This document shows, in pieces, positions 21,281-31,011 of a stretch of 64,000 bases of DNA. The translations under genes and the position numbers were made by a program. Source of the stretch: Bipolaris cookei (lineage: Eukaryota > Ascomycota > Dothideomycetes > Pleosporales > Pleosporaceae); assembly GCA_002286855.1 (NCBI GenBank), contig NRSV01000066.1, positions 1 through 64,000 on the forward strand. Direction: 5' to 3'. Every line of letters begins with the position of its first letter. Within the stretch, counting starts at the first letter, position 1. Below the pieces are notes generated by a model. It was not told the origin of the DNA. It searched no databases and saw only the letters and a list, made by a program, of their open reading frames with translations.

Positions 21281-21885
21281 GTTGCCTAAGACTATCAACT
21301 ACAGAAAACTACAGTCTAGAACTGGTAAGCAAAATAGATGAGAGAAGGTGAGAAAGAATGAGATGAAGAAGGGTGTGGAATTGATTCGTAGGCCTGCTTT
21401 TGCATCTCATGGAGTTGCTTTTTCTGTACTCACGTGTCAGGCACATTGCTTATCCTTTCATGCAATTGTGTCTATCGCTTGTGTATCTGTTACATATTGA
21501 TAGGGTATCAGCGACGCCATTCTTGATTGCTGATCGTGCTGGTCACTCGAAATGGTGATAGTGCGCTTATCGCCTGCAGATTAGCCAGTACGTACTTATC
21601 TCATTCCTTCAATCAGTCAAGGCTTGCTTATCTCTCATCCAGATTAGAGAATACGCGCGATCGGTGAGCAAGCTTTTTTCTGTATCTTCACATAAACTCT
21701 GCTTTCAACTACGAGAAATATCTATACTCTACAATGTGTTCGATAAGATTGTGATACAGAGTGCTTTCGAGTTATCAGTATAGCTCTACGTATTACTCAC
21801 GAGGACAACCTCATCTAAGAGATTTCCCAACATATAAACTCAAAAAGCATTCCATTCATGCTCAAATAGATGTATCACTACTGCA
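21281..21885. promoter_or_regulatory. shared upstream region of the RNase III-like and ATPase genes
   Basis: A 605-bp spacer between divergent start codons. It contains no supported frame and no transposon ends. Any common control would act from here. Confidence 0.45.
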
Positions 21886-23540
21886 ATGGAGAACCTTCAC
21901 TTGAATGTCTTAATGACCACACCTGTGCGGAAGCGTCATGCTCTTCTATTGGCCGAAAACAACAGTAAGAAGTCAACCACAATCGATTACTTGACCAGCT
22001 CTCCACTATTTACGACTCAAGCCCTAGCCCGAGATGTACCAGTCACACCTCAGACGAGACCATCACAGTGTGGACTGTTAGCAGATCTGCCCCTGGGACC
22101 TCATGATGCTTTAGACACACCACCTCTCCGTCAAGACCATGCGGACAGACGATTATTCTTTAACGTCACAACTCCTTCAAGCATCTTCATTTGTGGCTCG
22201 CAGGGGTCAGGGAAGAGCCATACGTTATCCTGTTTGCTGGAAAACTGTTTGGCAGACTCGAATGCGACAATACTACCAAGGCCTCTTTCAGCATTGTTGT
22301 TTCATTACGACACCTTCATATCTGATGATGGTGGATCACCTTGCGAGGCTGCCTTTCTAGCGTCGTTACCTGGAGTTCAGGTGAGGGTTGTATGTGCTCC
22401 AACCAATATACGCACGATTCAGGTCAGTCCAGTTCTATACCTGCTACAGGGCCATAACATTGACAGAAAGAAAAGAAAACGTATCAGCACCTGAATGTCA
22501 ATGTTGAACCACTCCAAATCGACAGCTATGATCTCAACACAAAACGCATCTTGGATCTTATGGCCGTCAAACCAGAGGAAGGAAGTATTCCTCTCTATGT
22601 TCACACAGTCATTCGCATACTGAGAGAGATGCGAATGTCTCAACAAGCGACTGGCGCGCATTTCGACTACCAGACATTCAAAACAGAGATTTTGGCGGCC
22701 GACCTTTCACCAGCTCAACTTGCACCCCTTAACCAGCGCCTTGCCATGCTCGAGAGCTTCATGCCACATATGGGAGACATGAGAAAGGGGAAGAAAAAAA
22801 ATAGCCACAAAGGCACAACATGGAAAAATCAGGTAGGCGAGCCATGTATGGTATTCTATAACAGAATTGACGCAAACATAGCCCGGCTTGCTAACAATAA
22901 TCGATCTCTCCTGTCCTTGTGTTTCGCCAGAGACTGCTTGCTCGTTGTTTAACATATGCTTAAGCTTGTTTCTTGAACAAAAAATAGTCTGCGGTCGTGT
23001 TGTTGCTCTTGATGAAGCGCATAAAGTCAGTATGAAAGCTATAGAGACCTTGATACTCAGAAAATGACCACGATATAGTATATGACCAACTCTCCAGAAT
23101 CTTCAGTACTTACAAATACACTCTTATCGACCGTGAGGCTTCAAAGACATCTTGGAGCACGGATATTTATATCTACTCAAGAACCGACGATAGCACCAGC
23201 CTTTTTGGACCTCTGCACCGTAACCATCATACACCGATTTTCCTCGCCCGCTTGGCTGCATGCCCTTGACGCTCACATCGCACTTATGCAACAGCACGAA
23301 TCTGACTCTATCGCTCAGCGAGACAATCATTTCAATACTCGGAAAGGAACTACGAAAGAAATCTTCAAAGAAATCATCCACCTCGAACCTGGAGAAGCAC
23401 TCGTGTTTGCACCTAGCGCGATGACAGCCATAGGCAATCTGAATAATTCCTCCGTGGATGGCTCAACAAAGTTTTACATCCGGGTCAGGATCAGATCGAG
23501 ACTATCAGATGACGGTGGATGTAGCGTACTTGCTGGTTAG
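21886..23540 (+). CDS. HerA/FtsK-like P-loop ATPase
   Basis: I place four exons (21886-22422, 22488-22832, 22882-23025, 23079-23540) that give 495 residues with all junctions in phase 0. Walker A is GSQGSGKS (residues 104-111), preceded by a hydrophobic strand as in the HerA-FtsK class. Walker B is VVALDEAHK (334-342), with the DEAH-type acidic pair. After it come RLQRHLGARIFISTQEP, typical of the sensor strand of HerA-like translocases, and an HRFSSPAWLHAL helix. The middle region includes LTIIDLS, the usual domain strand before Walker B. The introns are needed: each retained intron would close the frame. HerA-like ATPases pump or thread DNA in prokaryotes; a role in this fungus is unknown. 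No transmembrane segment or signal peptide is visible. Confidence 0.82.
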
Positions 23541-24662
23541 TTACGGGTGGTCATATCCTTAGCTCATAGGTTATGAGTGATAAGTGGGTGTTTACAATCA
23601 CGATATTGCTTTCATCATGGGCAGAGACATCAAAATGTATCGTCATGATCTATGAAGGGTCTCCGCATTGTAGTCTACAGAATCAGAGTGTTCTGTTCAA
23701 TCGAGACAGTGTTTGGGTAGTTGTAGCATTCATAAGTGTCATCCAGATCCAACTTGGATCTGATTTTCCCATTGTATCTGGCTTGCGGAATACGGTCTAC
23801 TACATCTTGGCTACAGGCGCTCTCCAAACGGACGTTGTGGATCAGGGTCAAGATAAGAATAATGATATACTCTGATCGAGCAGCAAAAGTGGCACGCACG
23901 CGACCAGGCGGAGATTGCGTGAGTGCTTGGCTCGCTGGATCCATAGTCGTGGTTGTGGCGATCAAGGGGACTTATTTAGGCTGCGGATGAGAATAGCCGC
24001 CAGCCGACTGAAGCGATGCATCCAAGTTGATCAAACTCCCACAGCCGCATAAAGGGTCCACAGAGAGTGAAGCCAAGAACGAAGCGGCGGGTGTCCTGAG
24101 TGGCGAGCACTTTCCTCGCGTATCGGCCAAGGTCGAGCCATACTTTAGGCGCTTTGTCGGCTGATAGATTGCTCTTAACTTCTCCGGGTACGAGAACGTG
24201 CGAATATTGATTTTTCGAGTTCACGCTGGCGCCTAGATTCTGTGTACAGCCAGTCAGAGCTCGCCGCCAGGACAGGCCTAGCCCATGCTGGAGCAGGAGT
24301 GCTCTCACAGTGTAAAAAGCAATACATTATCCTTGAGCGACGCGCTGGTGCGTCTCCAGAAAAAGAGAACAAGAACAACAATACAATCCACTTTCATCAT
24401 CAATTTACTATTCCTGATAACCTATCACAATCTAACACCTAGACACCGGCTGATACTCCTCTACGAGGTCTAACAGCTGGTCTGTAAGCGCGGCAAACTA
24501 GCTCAAAACATCCTTTGCCTTTGCCTCTTCAGCCCAGCCCAGCCAGCCGCTCTCTACCCTGTAGAGCGGGCTGTCTCATTCCTTAAGCTTCTCAGATATA
24601 GCCTATGACGCCGGTCTCAGACGTGGGACGCTTCCAAAAACACTAGGGATATCAACGTAAAG
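23541..24662. other. intergenic, no supported gene
   Basis: Open frames such as 23675-23944 (minus, 89 residues from ATG with one hydrophobic stretch) and 24242-24442 (plus) lack recognisable content and conserved splice signals. I leave them uncalled. Confidence 0.5.
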
Positions 24663-24851
24663 TTATTCCACCTCCTTCTTCAGCACACCATCTATATATT
24701 TGTGGTGCTCCGTCGAGCTCGCGAAGCTGCCCGTGTTGATGGACAGGGGTGTTTGTTTGAAAGACAAGGTAAGGCGGTGTAGGGGCGTGGATTCGATTAC
24801 TGCATTGTATACTCCGTCACAAACAACCTCATTGGGCTGGTTATTAACGAT
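24663..24851 (-). pseudogene. C-terminal gene fragment cut off by a pogo insertion
   Basis: A minus-strand frame ending at 24663 encodes about 60 residues with protein-like composition, including KQTPLSINTGSFASSTEHHK and YIDGVLKKE. It has no start of its own and is cut by the TA at 24852-24853 where the pogo element begins. It looks like the tail of a larger protein whose 5' part was displaced. I have no secure family for it. It could also be a chance frame. Confidence 0.32.
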
Positions 24852-24853
24852 TA

Positions 24854-25949
24854 ACGTAAGTACTAAGCGAGCCGTCCAACCAAGCGAGCCGTCCAACCAA
24901 GCGAACCGTCCACCCTGCTAATTTTCCGTAACCCGTCACCTTCAAATAACAATGGCTCCACCAAATCTTGTTCAATCGGTCTACAACGAAGCAAATATCA
25001 ACATGGCTATCTATAATATTAATCAACAGCAGATTCAATCTGAGCAGCTAGCTGTACAAACGTTTAACGTCGCTTGATCAACGCTACACGACCGACGCGC
25101 TTGAATCGCTGCGCGACGCGATTGTGAGCCTAACTCAAAGAAGCTCAGCAAACTAGAAGAGGAGGTTATTACTGAGTATATACTTGATCTGGATTCACGT
25201 GGATATTCCCCCTCCCTAGGCGCTGTACGAGATATGGCGGATAAGCTGCTCACTGAGCGTGGCGCTAGCCAGGTTGGCAGAGACTGGCCAAAGAACTTTG
25301 TTAAGCAAATAGAGAGCCTTAAAACTCGATTTAATCGACCATATGATCGCCAGAGAGCTCTCTGTGAGGATCCACAGGCTATTCAGACCTGGTTCGAGCT
25401 AGTAGCGCGTATAAAGGCCAAGTACGGCATCTGTGACGAGGATACGCACAACTTTGACGAGACTGGCTTCCAGATAAGCAGGATTTCAGCTCACCTAGTT
25501 GTTACTAGCTCTGAGAGACTCTCTCGACCTAAGGCTATCCAGCCTGGCAATCGCGAGTGGGTTACTGTGAAGATAGCCTATGGAGCTGCGATAATGGGCG
25601 AGCGAATTGTCAGCCTTGAGCGAGCTAATCAAGCAGCAACATCGCGCAGAGCTCGTAAAAAGAAGCGGATTCAGAAGCGTGGGACGCTTAAAAAGGCAGG
25701 GGGGAGAAGAAATAATAGCTCAAAAGGAGGTTGAGCAACAGATTGAGGGAGAATTGCGTCAAGGGAGGGCTCGATCAGGTGTCAGCCGTCAGGCTTCAGC
25801 GCGCTGTACAAAATGCAGGGAGACTGGTCATAATTCACGAACGTGCAAGAAGAAAGCTATTAGTAGTATCTAATAGTCTGTAACTACTATGTTATATTGT
25901 ATTGTTGTGTTGCTAATATATATTGTGGTGAAGGCGCAGATTATTAGTA
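24854..25949 (+). mobile_element. pogo-type element, internally deleted, right end lost
   Basis: The left end ACGTAAGTACTAAGCGAGCC follows TA at 24852-24853 and repeats AAGCGAGCCGTCC. The transposase remains extend to 25873. No matching right end is present before the next element begins at 25950 or after that element stops at 27990, so the right terminus was deleted or decayed. Confidence 0.8.
24952..25873 (+). pseudogene. pogo-type transposase, deleted, with stops and a frameshift
   Basis: From the ATG at 24952 the psq helix-turn-helix is followed by two in-frame TGA codons (about 25075 and 25105); at least the first replaces an arginine (CGA) conserved in related copies. The CENP-B helix-turn-helix and first catalytic acid (HNFDETGF) are intact. 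Directly after NREWVTV the sequence jumps to the basic C-terminal region, removing the other two catalytic acids. A run of six G near 25700 shifts the frame, after which the zinc knuckle (CTKCRETGHNSRTC) follows. Confidence 0.88.
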
Positions 25950-27990
25950 ACACCCGATCCGCGCATGCAACAAAACTTCAACAACGCGTAACTCTATTAA
26001 TATGAACTCAATAGAGGCTGCGCTTGCAGCTATAGAATCGCTAAAGCCAGGAGAAAAACTTGTGTACGCTTAAATTGCAAGAACCTATGGTGTTGAGCCT
26101 ACAACGCTCGCGCGGCGACATAAAGGCTCATCTACCTCACGCGCTATCAAGGTCGAAATCAACAAGCTCTCCACCCTCAACAGGAGGTAGAGCTCTTACA
26201 ATATATTAAACAGCTTAATAGGCGAGGCCTTCCACATACACGAGCTATGATGCGAAACTTTGCCTCACAGATCGCGAGGAGAGAGATTGGAGTACACTGG
26301 GTTGATCGCTTCGTGCAGCGACACCCGGACGAGCTTATCTCAAAATGAACGACGGGCATCGACAATAGTCGCCATAAGGCTGATTTAGGGAGGAATTATA
26401 GCCTCTACTTTCAACTCCTACGTGAGAAAATTGAGCAGTATCACGTTGAGCCTCGTCACACATACAATTTGGATGAGAAAGGCTTCCTCCTTGGTATTCT
26501 AAGTAGATCAAAGAGGATATTTGACAGACCCTCGTACGAGGAGCAGAAGAGGAGGAGTACTATTCAGAATGGCTCACGAGAGTGGATAACGCTGCTGGCC
26601 TGCATCTGCGCTGATGGATCTTACCTTGAGCCTGCCCTCATCTATCAGTCGGCCTCAGGATTAATACAGGACTCATGGCTACAGGTCCTTGATCATGAGA
26701 CTCATCAGGTTCGAATCTTCTCATCGCCCTCTGGCTGGACAAATAATGAGATCGGTTTCGTGTGGCTCAAACAGATGTTTGATCGCAACACTAAGACGAA
26801 GGCTCGATCCTCCTATCGATTACTTATCCTTGACGGCCATGGATCTCACCTCACGATAGATTTTATTGACTATTATGATCAGAACAAAATCCTCCTCGTA
26901 GTATACCCACCTCACTCAACCCACACGCTGCGGCCTCTAGATGTGAGCCTGTTCAAGCCTCTCTCATCAGCCTACCAGGCTGAGATATTAGCGTTTATAG
27001 AGAGGAGTTAGGGCCTTGTATTAATGAGTAAAAGTCATTTCTTCTTTCTCTTCTATCGCGCGTGGCAGGCCTCCTTCAAGGAAACGACGATACTAAAGGC
27101 CTTTAAGGCTACAGGCCTCTCACCCTTTAATCCTAAGGTTATATTGAAAAGGTTTAATACCAACTCAGGCTCCTCAAGCGATAGTGAGTCCCCGGCCTTA
27201 AGTGCTTCAAACTAGAGGAAGGCTGAAGGCCTATTACGTTAGGTGGTCAAGGATTGAAGTGATAGGCGAGCTCAAAAGCTGAGCCAGGCCTTCCACCAAA
27301 TCTCAACTCAAAAGACCCTCCTTGAGTATGAGGTTAAGGGCCTACGCAAGGCTCTGATCAATGAGAGGACACGGAGCAAGCGAGGCAAGCGTCTTCTCCT
27401 ACAGGATCCTAAGGAGTATCAAGGTGGAGCTATATTCTGGTCTCCAAGGAAGGTGAAGGAGGCACGTGATCGCCAGCAGCTCCAGGAGTGTGAGGAGGAG
27501 CAGGTACAACACCAGAAAGCTGAAGCAAGCAGACTTCGTGAGGAGGCAAGGCAGGTAAGGGCAAGGGAGAAGGAGATAAGGCGTCAGGCGAGGGCTGCAG
27601 CTAAGATAGTGAGAGAGAAGGAGAAGGCAGAGAAGGCTACTGAACAGGCCGCACGACAGGCAGCTCGCAAGGCTACAAAACGACTCCAACAAGCTCGTAG
27701 AATATCCCAAAAGAGTAAGTAGCGCAGCCTTAAGACCCCTATAAAAGCTATTCCTAGAATGAGAGCTATCGCGAGGTCTGCAGGTGGTGAGAGCCTCAAG
27801 GTGTTATTGTAGCTTAACCAGCCTCTACCTCGCGCAAAGGGCGTGCGATCCAAACTCCAACACGATTTCTATAGCTATATATAAATTAAGCCCTCTAGAT
27901 CTCACCACTCAAGAATATTGCGACGATAGCTATTATGTGAGGCTCTACAGCCTCAAGTTATAGGGCTGCTTTGGTGTTTGGATCGGGCGT
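25950..27990 (+). mobile_element. second-family pogo/Fot-type element nested beside another pogo
   Basis: The ends are short: ACACCCGATCC at 25950 and the inverted GGATCGGGCGT ending at 27990, flanked by TA at 25948-25949 and 27991-27992. Its transposase differs clearly from that of the other pogo copies and has a long coiled, charged tail instead of a zinc knuckle. It begins 77 bp after the remains of the 24854 element. Confidence 0.82.
26002..27720 (+). pseudogene. Fot-type DDE transposase, inactivated
   Basis: Starting at ATG 26002, the coding sequence is broken by a TAA after 23 codons, a frameshift near 26165, a TGA near 26346 and further stops after 27000. The longest intact block (26469-27011) contains the DDE core: YNLDEKGF just upstream, LLILDGHGSH and PLDVSLF, with SREWITLLACICADG between. 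The last block (27453-27720) is an Arg/Lys/Glu/Gln-rich coiled-coil tail (EKAEKATEQAARQAARKA). The zinc knuckle of the other elements is absent. Confidence 0.85.
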
Positions 27991-28232
27991 TACGCCGTCC
28001 CGTGCGTTACATGGTCAAACTCGGTAACACATTGCAAAAGGCAACTAACAAAGTCATAAAATGCAAAATATCATTTATATTGAGTTGCTACCATAGTAAT
28101 CAAGCATCAAATTCCAATTATGCACGCCTTAAAAACTCAACTCCATGCATATGCTTCCCATATTCCGATGCAAATACCCATGAAAACCCCATACGTACCT
28201 ACACTTCCATCCAGGCTCTTCATAGCCATATT

Positions 28233-29198
28233 CTATAGGATAGCAATCTTCCTGACACTTGGTGCTTGCAGCCTTGGCACCTGAACTCTCAATACTCCAT
28301 CCTTAAAACTTGCGCTCACATTCGCTACATCGATGCGAGTGGGAAATCTGAAGGAGCGTGTGAAAGATCCGTGGATGCGCTCTTCTTGTTCAGGCTGAGT
28401 TTGTGGCGCAAGAGCTGGTACCTCGGGTTGTGGCTGGGGTATTACTGCGGATTCAGTAAGAGCAGACTCTTCGACAGCCTTTTCTTTGCCCTTTGGCTCA
28501 GTAGGAGTTGAGGGCCGAGACGGAGATGAGAATTCGGCGCCGAGGTCTTCAAAGTCGTCTTCCACGGTGGCTTGGTAGGACTTGTGGGATTGGGTGTCGC
28601 TATCTGGTGTTGTGACGCCGGCTGTTGTGCTCTCAGCTTCCGAAGTGGTGTCGACTTCTTCGGTCTGTGATGCCTCAGAACTCTGTTCAGGGGGCTGCTC
28701 GACAGCAGGCGAAGATGCGGGTTCAGCCTTGCCTTCGACCTGAGGTAGTTCCAGCTCGGACTGTGCCTTTTCCAGTTGCCAGTGAGTGTTTCCGGCAATC
28801 TTCAGTGTGTGTTCGTCGGTAACTTCTATGGAGATGTTTTCTGAGCCAAAGCCCTGGATGTCTCCCTCTACTGACCATCCTTGCTCATTGGGTTTGACAT
28901 CAAACTTGGCACGAAGTGCGCGCTTTCTTTGGAGTTGCCTTTGGCGGTGGGCTTCACGTTGTACCTCGCGATGAGCCTCGAGTTGTGCCTGGCGCTGTAC
29001 TTCGCGGTCAATCTCGCTCAATAGGTCGTTGACTTGGCTGAAGAAGTTGCTGTATGGCGAGTACTGTGGGCGGCGAGGTTGAGGACGGGTAACTCGGCAG
29101 CCATATGGTGACCGTGCTGCTGGATTGCAGAAGCCGAGAGGGCTGTACTGGTGCGTCTGGTAGGCCGGCGCAAAGGTAGGTGTAAGTACGAACGCCAT
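28233..29198 (-). CDS. Hsp20-type small heat-shock protein with a large domain insert
   Basis: ATP-independent holdase chaperone, expected in the cytosol. The 321-residue single-exon protein has a Gln/Arg-rich N-terminal arm with a helical EVQRQAQLEAHREVQREAHR stretch, then an alpha-crystallin domain in two pieces. Residues about 98-140 carry FDVKPNEQ..VEGDIQGFGSENISIEV. Residues about 276-309 carry HGSFTRSFRFPTRIDVANVS and FKDGVLRVQVPR. Between them lie about 135 low-complexity residues rich in Ser, Thr, Glu, Pro. Fungal Hsp30-type proteins also have an insert at this place, but this one is long. The ATG at 29198 is the first in frame. A TATA box and heat-shock elements lie upstream. Confidence 0.93.
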   Translation of the reverse strand: MAFVLTPTFAPAYQTHQYSPLGFCNPAARSPYGCRVTRPQPRRPQYSPYSNFFSQVNDLLSEIDREVQRQAQLEAHREVQREAHRQRQLQRKRALRAKFDVKPNEQGWSVEGDIQGFGSENISIEVTDEHTLKIAGNTHWQLEKAQSELELPQVEGKAEPASSPAVEQPPEQSSEASQTEEVDTTSEAESTTAGVTTPDSDTQSHKSYQATVEDDFEDLGAEFSSPSRPSTPTEPKGKEKAVEESALTESAVIPQPQPEVPALAPQTQPEQEERIHGSFTRSFRFPTRIDVANVSASFKDGVLRVQVPRLQAPSVRKIAIL

Positions 29199-29350
29199 TT
29201 CTTTTATGATTGACTTGAAAGGGAAGTTTGTTGGTTCAGATATGGTAGTAAAAAGGTTGATGGTTGGATGCTATGGTGATTGTAGATGCTAGATCTAGAG
29301 ATGTTTGTCTTTTGAATTGATGATGGGCTGTAGAGCAGCCGCACTCCACA

Positions 29351-29358
29351 CTTTTATA
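29351..29358 (-). promoter_or_regulatory. TATA box of the Hsp20 gene
   Basis: TATAAAAG on the minus strand, about 155 bp before the ATG at 29198. Confidence 0.65.
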
Positions 29359-29470
29359 GACATCGTAACGCAATACGGGTATGAGTAAGATATCGGGATT
29401 CCCAATCCAACGAGTATGCCAGAACACTGTAGATAGTTCGCGAGGTTGCTTATCCATCCATGTTTGTCAG

Positions 29471-29508
29471 GAAGATGCGTGAACCTTCACGTTGCTTCTC
29501 GAAGCTTC
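29471..29508 (-). promoter_or_regulatory. heat-shock element cluster
   Basis: TTCtcGAAgcTTC (29496-29508) is a perfect three-unit heat-shock element with alternating TTC and GAA every five bases, the binding site of HSF trimers. GAAccTTC at 29481-29488 and a GAA at 29471 extend it. It lies about 115 bp upstream of the TATA box and about 275-310 bp upstream of the Hsp20 start. Confidence 0.75.
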
Positions 29509-29986
29509 TACGTCATTTGGGCATGTAAGTGATCCGTGCGCAGATTATATAATGCCTCTAATCTCTTTTTGTCCTGCGACCCGCATCAACAGAACAATGT
29601 CCTATTCAATTTTATCATCGAGATTAGTCTTATGTTCGAAAAGACCTTTTTTTCTGACCATGCATAGCCTTGAGCCGACGAGATGCTCTTAGCAATCGGG
29701 AGTAGAGAAAATTTTTGATTCATTATTACAGCGCGAGAAGAGAGACTTCTGAAAGTGGCAAACCAATTTGAAACGAACTCATTTCGAAATTAATCTTTCT
29801 AACAACGAAACGCCGATATTGCCATCTGTGATCTAAAGCAAAACTACCTTGGACTATCCCTCGATACCCAATCCCAAGAACTGTCGTTCCAACCTGTACA
29901 TATACTTGACGACCTTCGCTTTCCGCCTTATGCATCAACTATATACTCGACCGGGAGATCTCTGGTGCATACTTACTGCATCAATA

Positions 29987-30199
29987 TCATTTGCAATTTC
30001 CAGCGTTGAGCCATAACCCCGATCCATTACATTTGTAGCGAATTTTACCAGAGCATGCTGTCGCTCCGGCATTACTGGAACTACAAAAGCCTGGATCTTG
30101 CCTTTTAACAATGGTGGTACTCCTAAGCACGTTGGCAGGGGCCGATAGTACAACAGCACTAAAGCTGACAGCTGCAATCGCGACTTGGAGGAAATGCAT
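29987..30199 (-). CDS. small secreted cysteine-rich peptide with a Kex2-type site
   Basis: A 70-residue product. Residues 1-20 form a signal peptide (MHFLQVAIAAVSFSAVVLSA), followed by a short pro-segment ending in Lys-Arg, then a mature peptide beginning QDPGFC. The mature part has four cysteines spaced C-X9-C-X7-C-X11-C and a YKCNGSGLWLNAGNC ending. An upstream in-frame ATG at 30289 would bury the signal peptide, so I prefer 30199. The layout (signal, dibasic processing site, small disulphide-rich core) is typical of fungal small secreted proteins, including many effectors and some antimicrobial peptides. I do not recognise the family, and no activity can be read from sequence. Confidence 0.65.
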   Translation of the reverse strand: MHFLQVAIAAVSFSAVVLSAPANVLRSTTIVKRQDPGFCSSSNAGATACSGKIRYKCNGSGLWLNAGNCK

Positions 30200-31011
30200 T
30201 GGGACGAAATTGGCGAATCGAGGAGATGTAATGTCAAGTAAAATGGAGGTAACAGACAGTGTTCGATACTGCGAGAGGTTGCGAGGCATCTGGCTCAGAG
30301 GATATGAACTAACTTAGCTTTATACTACAGACACTTAATGTGTTGCACTCCGCATCGGACCTGTAAGCCAACCAGGGGGGCAGAGCCGGTATTGTGATGA
30401 CATTCAGAAATTTATCCAAGACTCCTGTTGCTGGTTCGGGGTAAAACATGCATCATGTGCGTAACATTACCAAGAGATATTAGGACTGGTTGGTCCTCAG
30501 ATGCGTTCTCCAATTGTCTCAAAAGATCTAGCAAAACATACCTCCATGAAGCAAGCGCTCCAGAACAAGTCTATCTTATGCCGCGATGGCAGCAAAATGC
30601 AAGCATACGTAAGTTGATCCAATCAACTCCACTGCTCGATTTTGTAGGGAGAAACATAGGTTAATAGCAGAAGCCTTCGTCTACAGCGAACATCTGAAAG
30701 CTGATAACTAAACAAAGAAATTTGACTAGAAGCCAGACATGAGAGCATAAGCGATGTCAGTCGTAGATGTTGACGACACTACTGGATATGCCGTATTAAT
30801 GATAAGGATCACTTTCTTTGCAGATCACCAGCGATCCGGCAAATGTCAAGGTCTTTGGGAGCTTGGCATGTTCGAAATAAAGCTTTGTCTGCCAATGTGA
30901 AACACAATTCATATACCTTCAGCCTTCCTTGAATGGTAAGTTTGTCACAGTCTGCTTATGTCAGATTGTTTCCCATGATTTCGATTCGCCACATGCTTTA
31001 TGTATTGTTTA
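30200..31011. other. intergenic, no supported gene
   Basis: The 78-residue frame at 30428-30664 (plus) has no recognisable motif. Nothing else stands out. Confidence 0.5.

Larger units (their letters stand above)
29199..29986. other. intergenic holding the Hsp20 promoter
   Basis: The first 310 bases form the Hsp20 upstream region with a TATA box and heat-shock elements. Beyond 29510 I see no supported gene. Confidence 0.6.

Noticed and set aside
27399..27853. Leu/Ser-rich minus-strand frames
   Set aside because: They are antisense to the coiled-coil tail of the Fot-type transposase relic.
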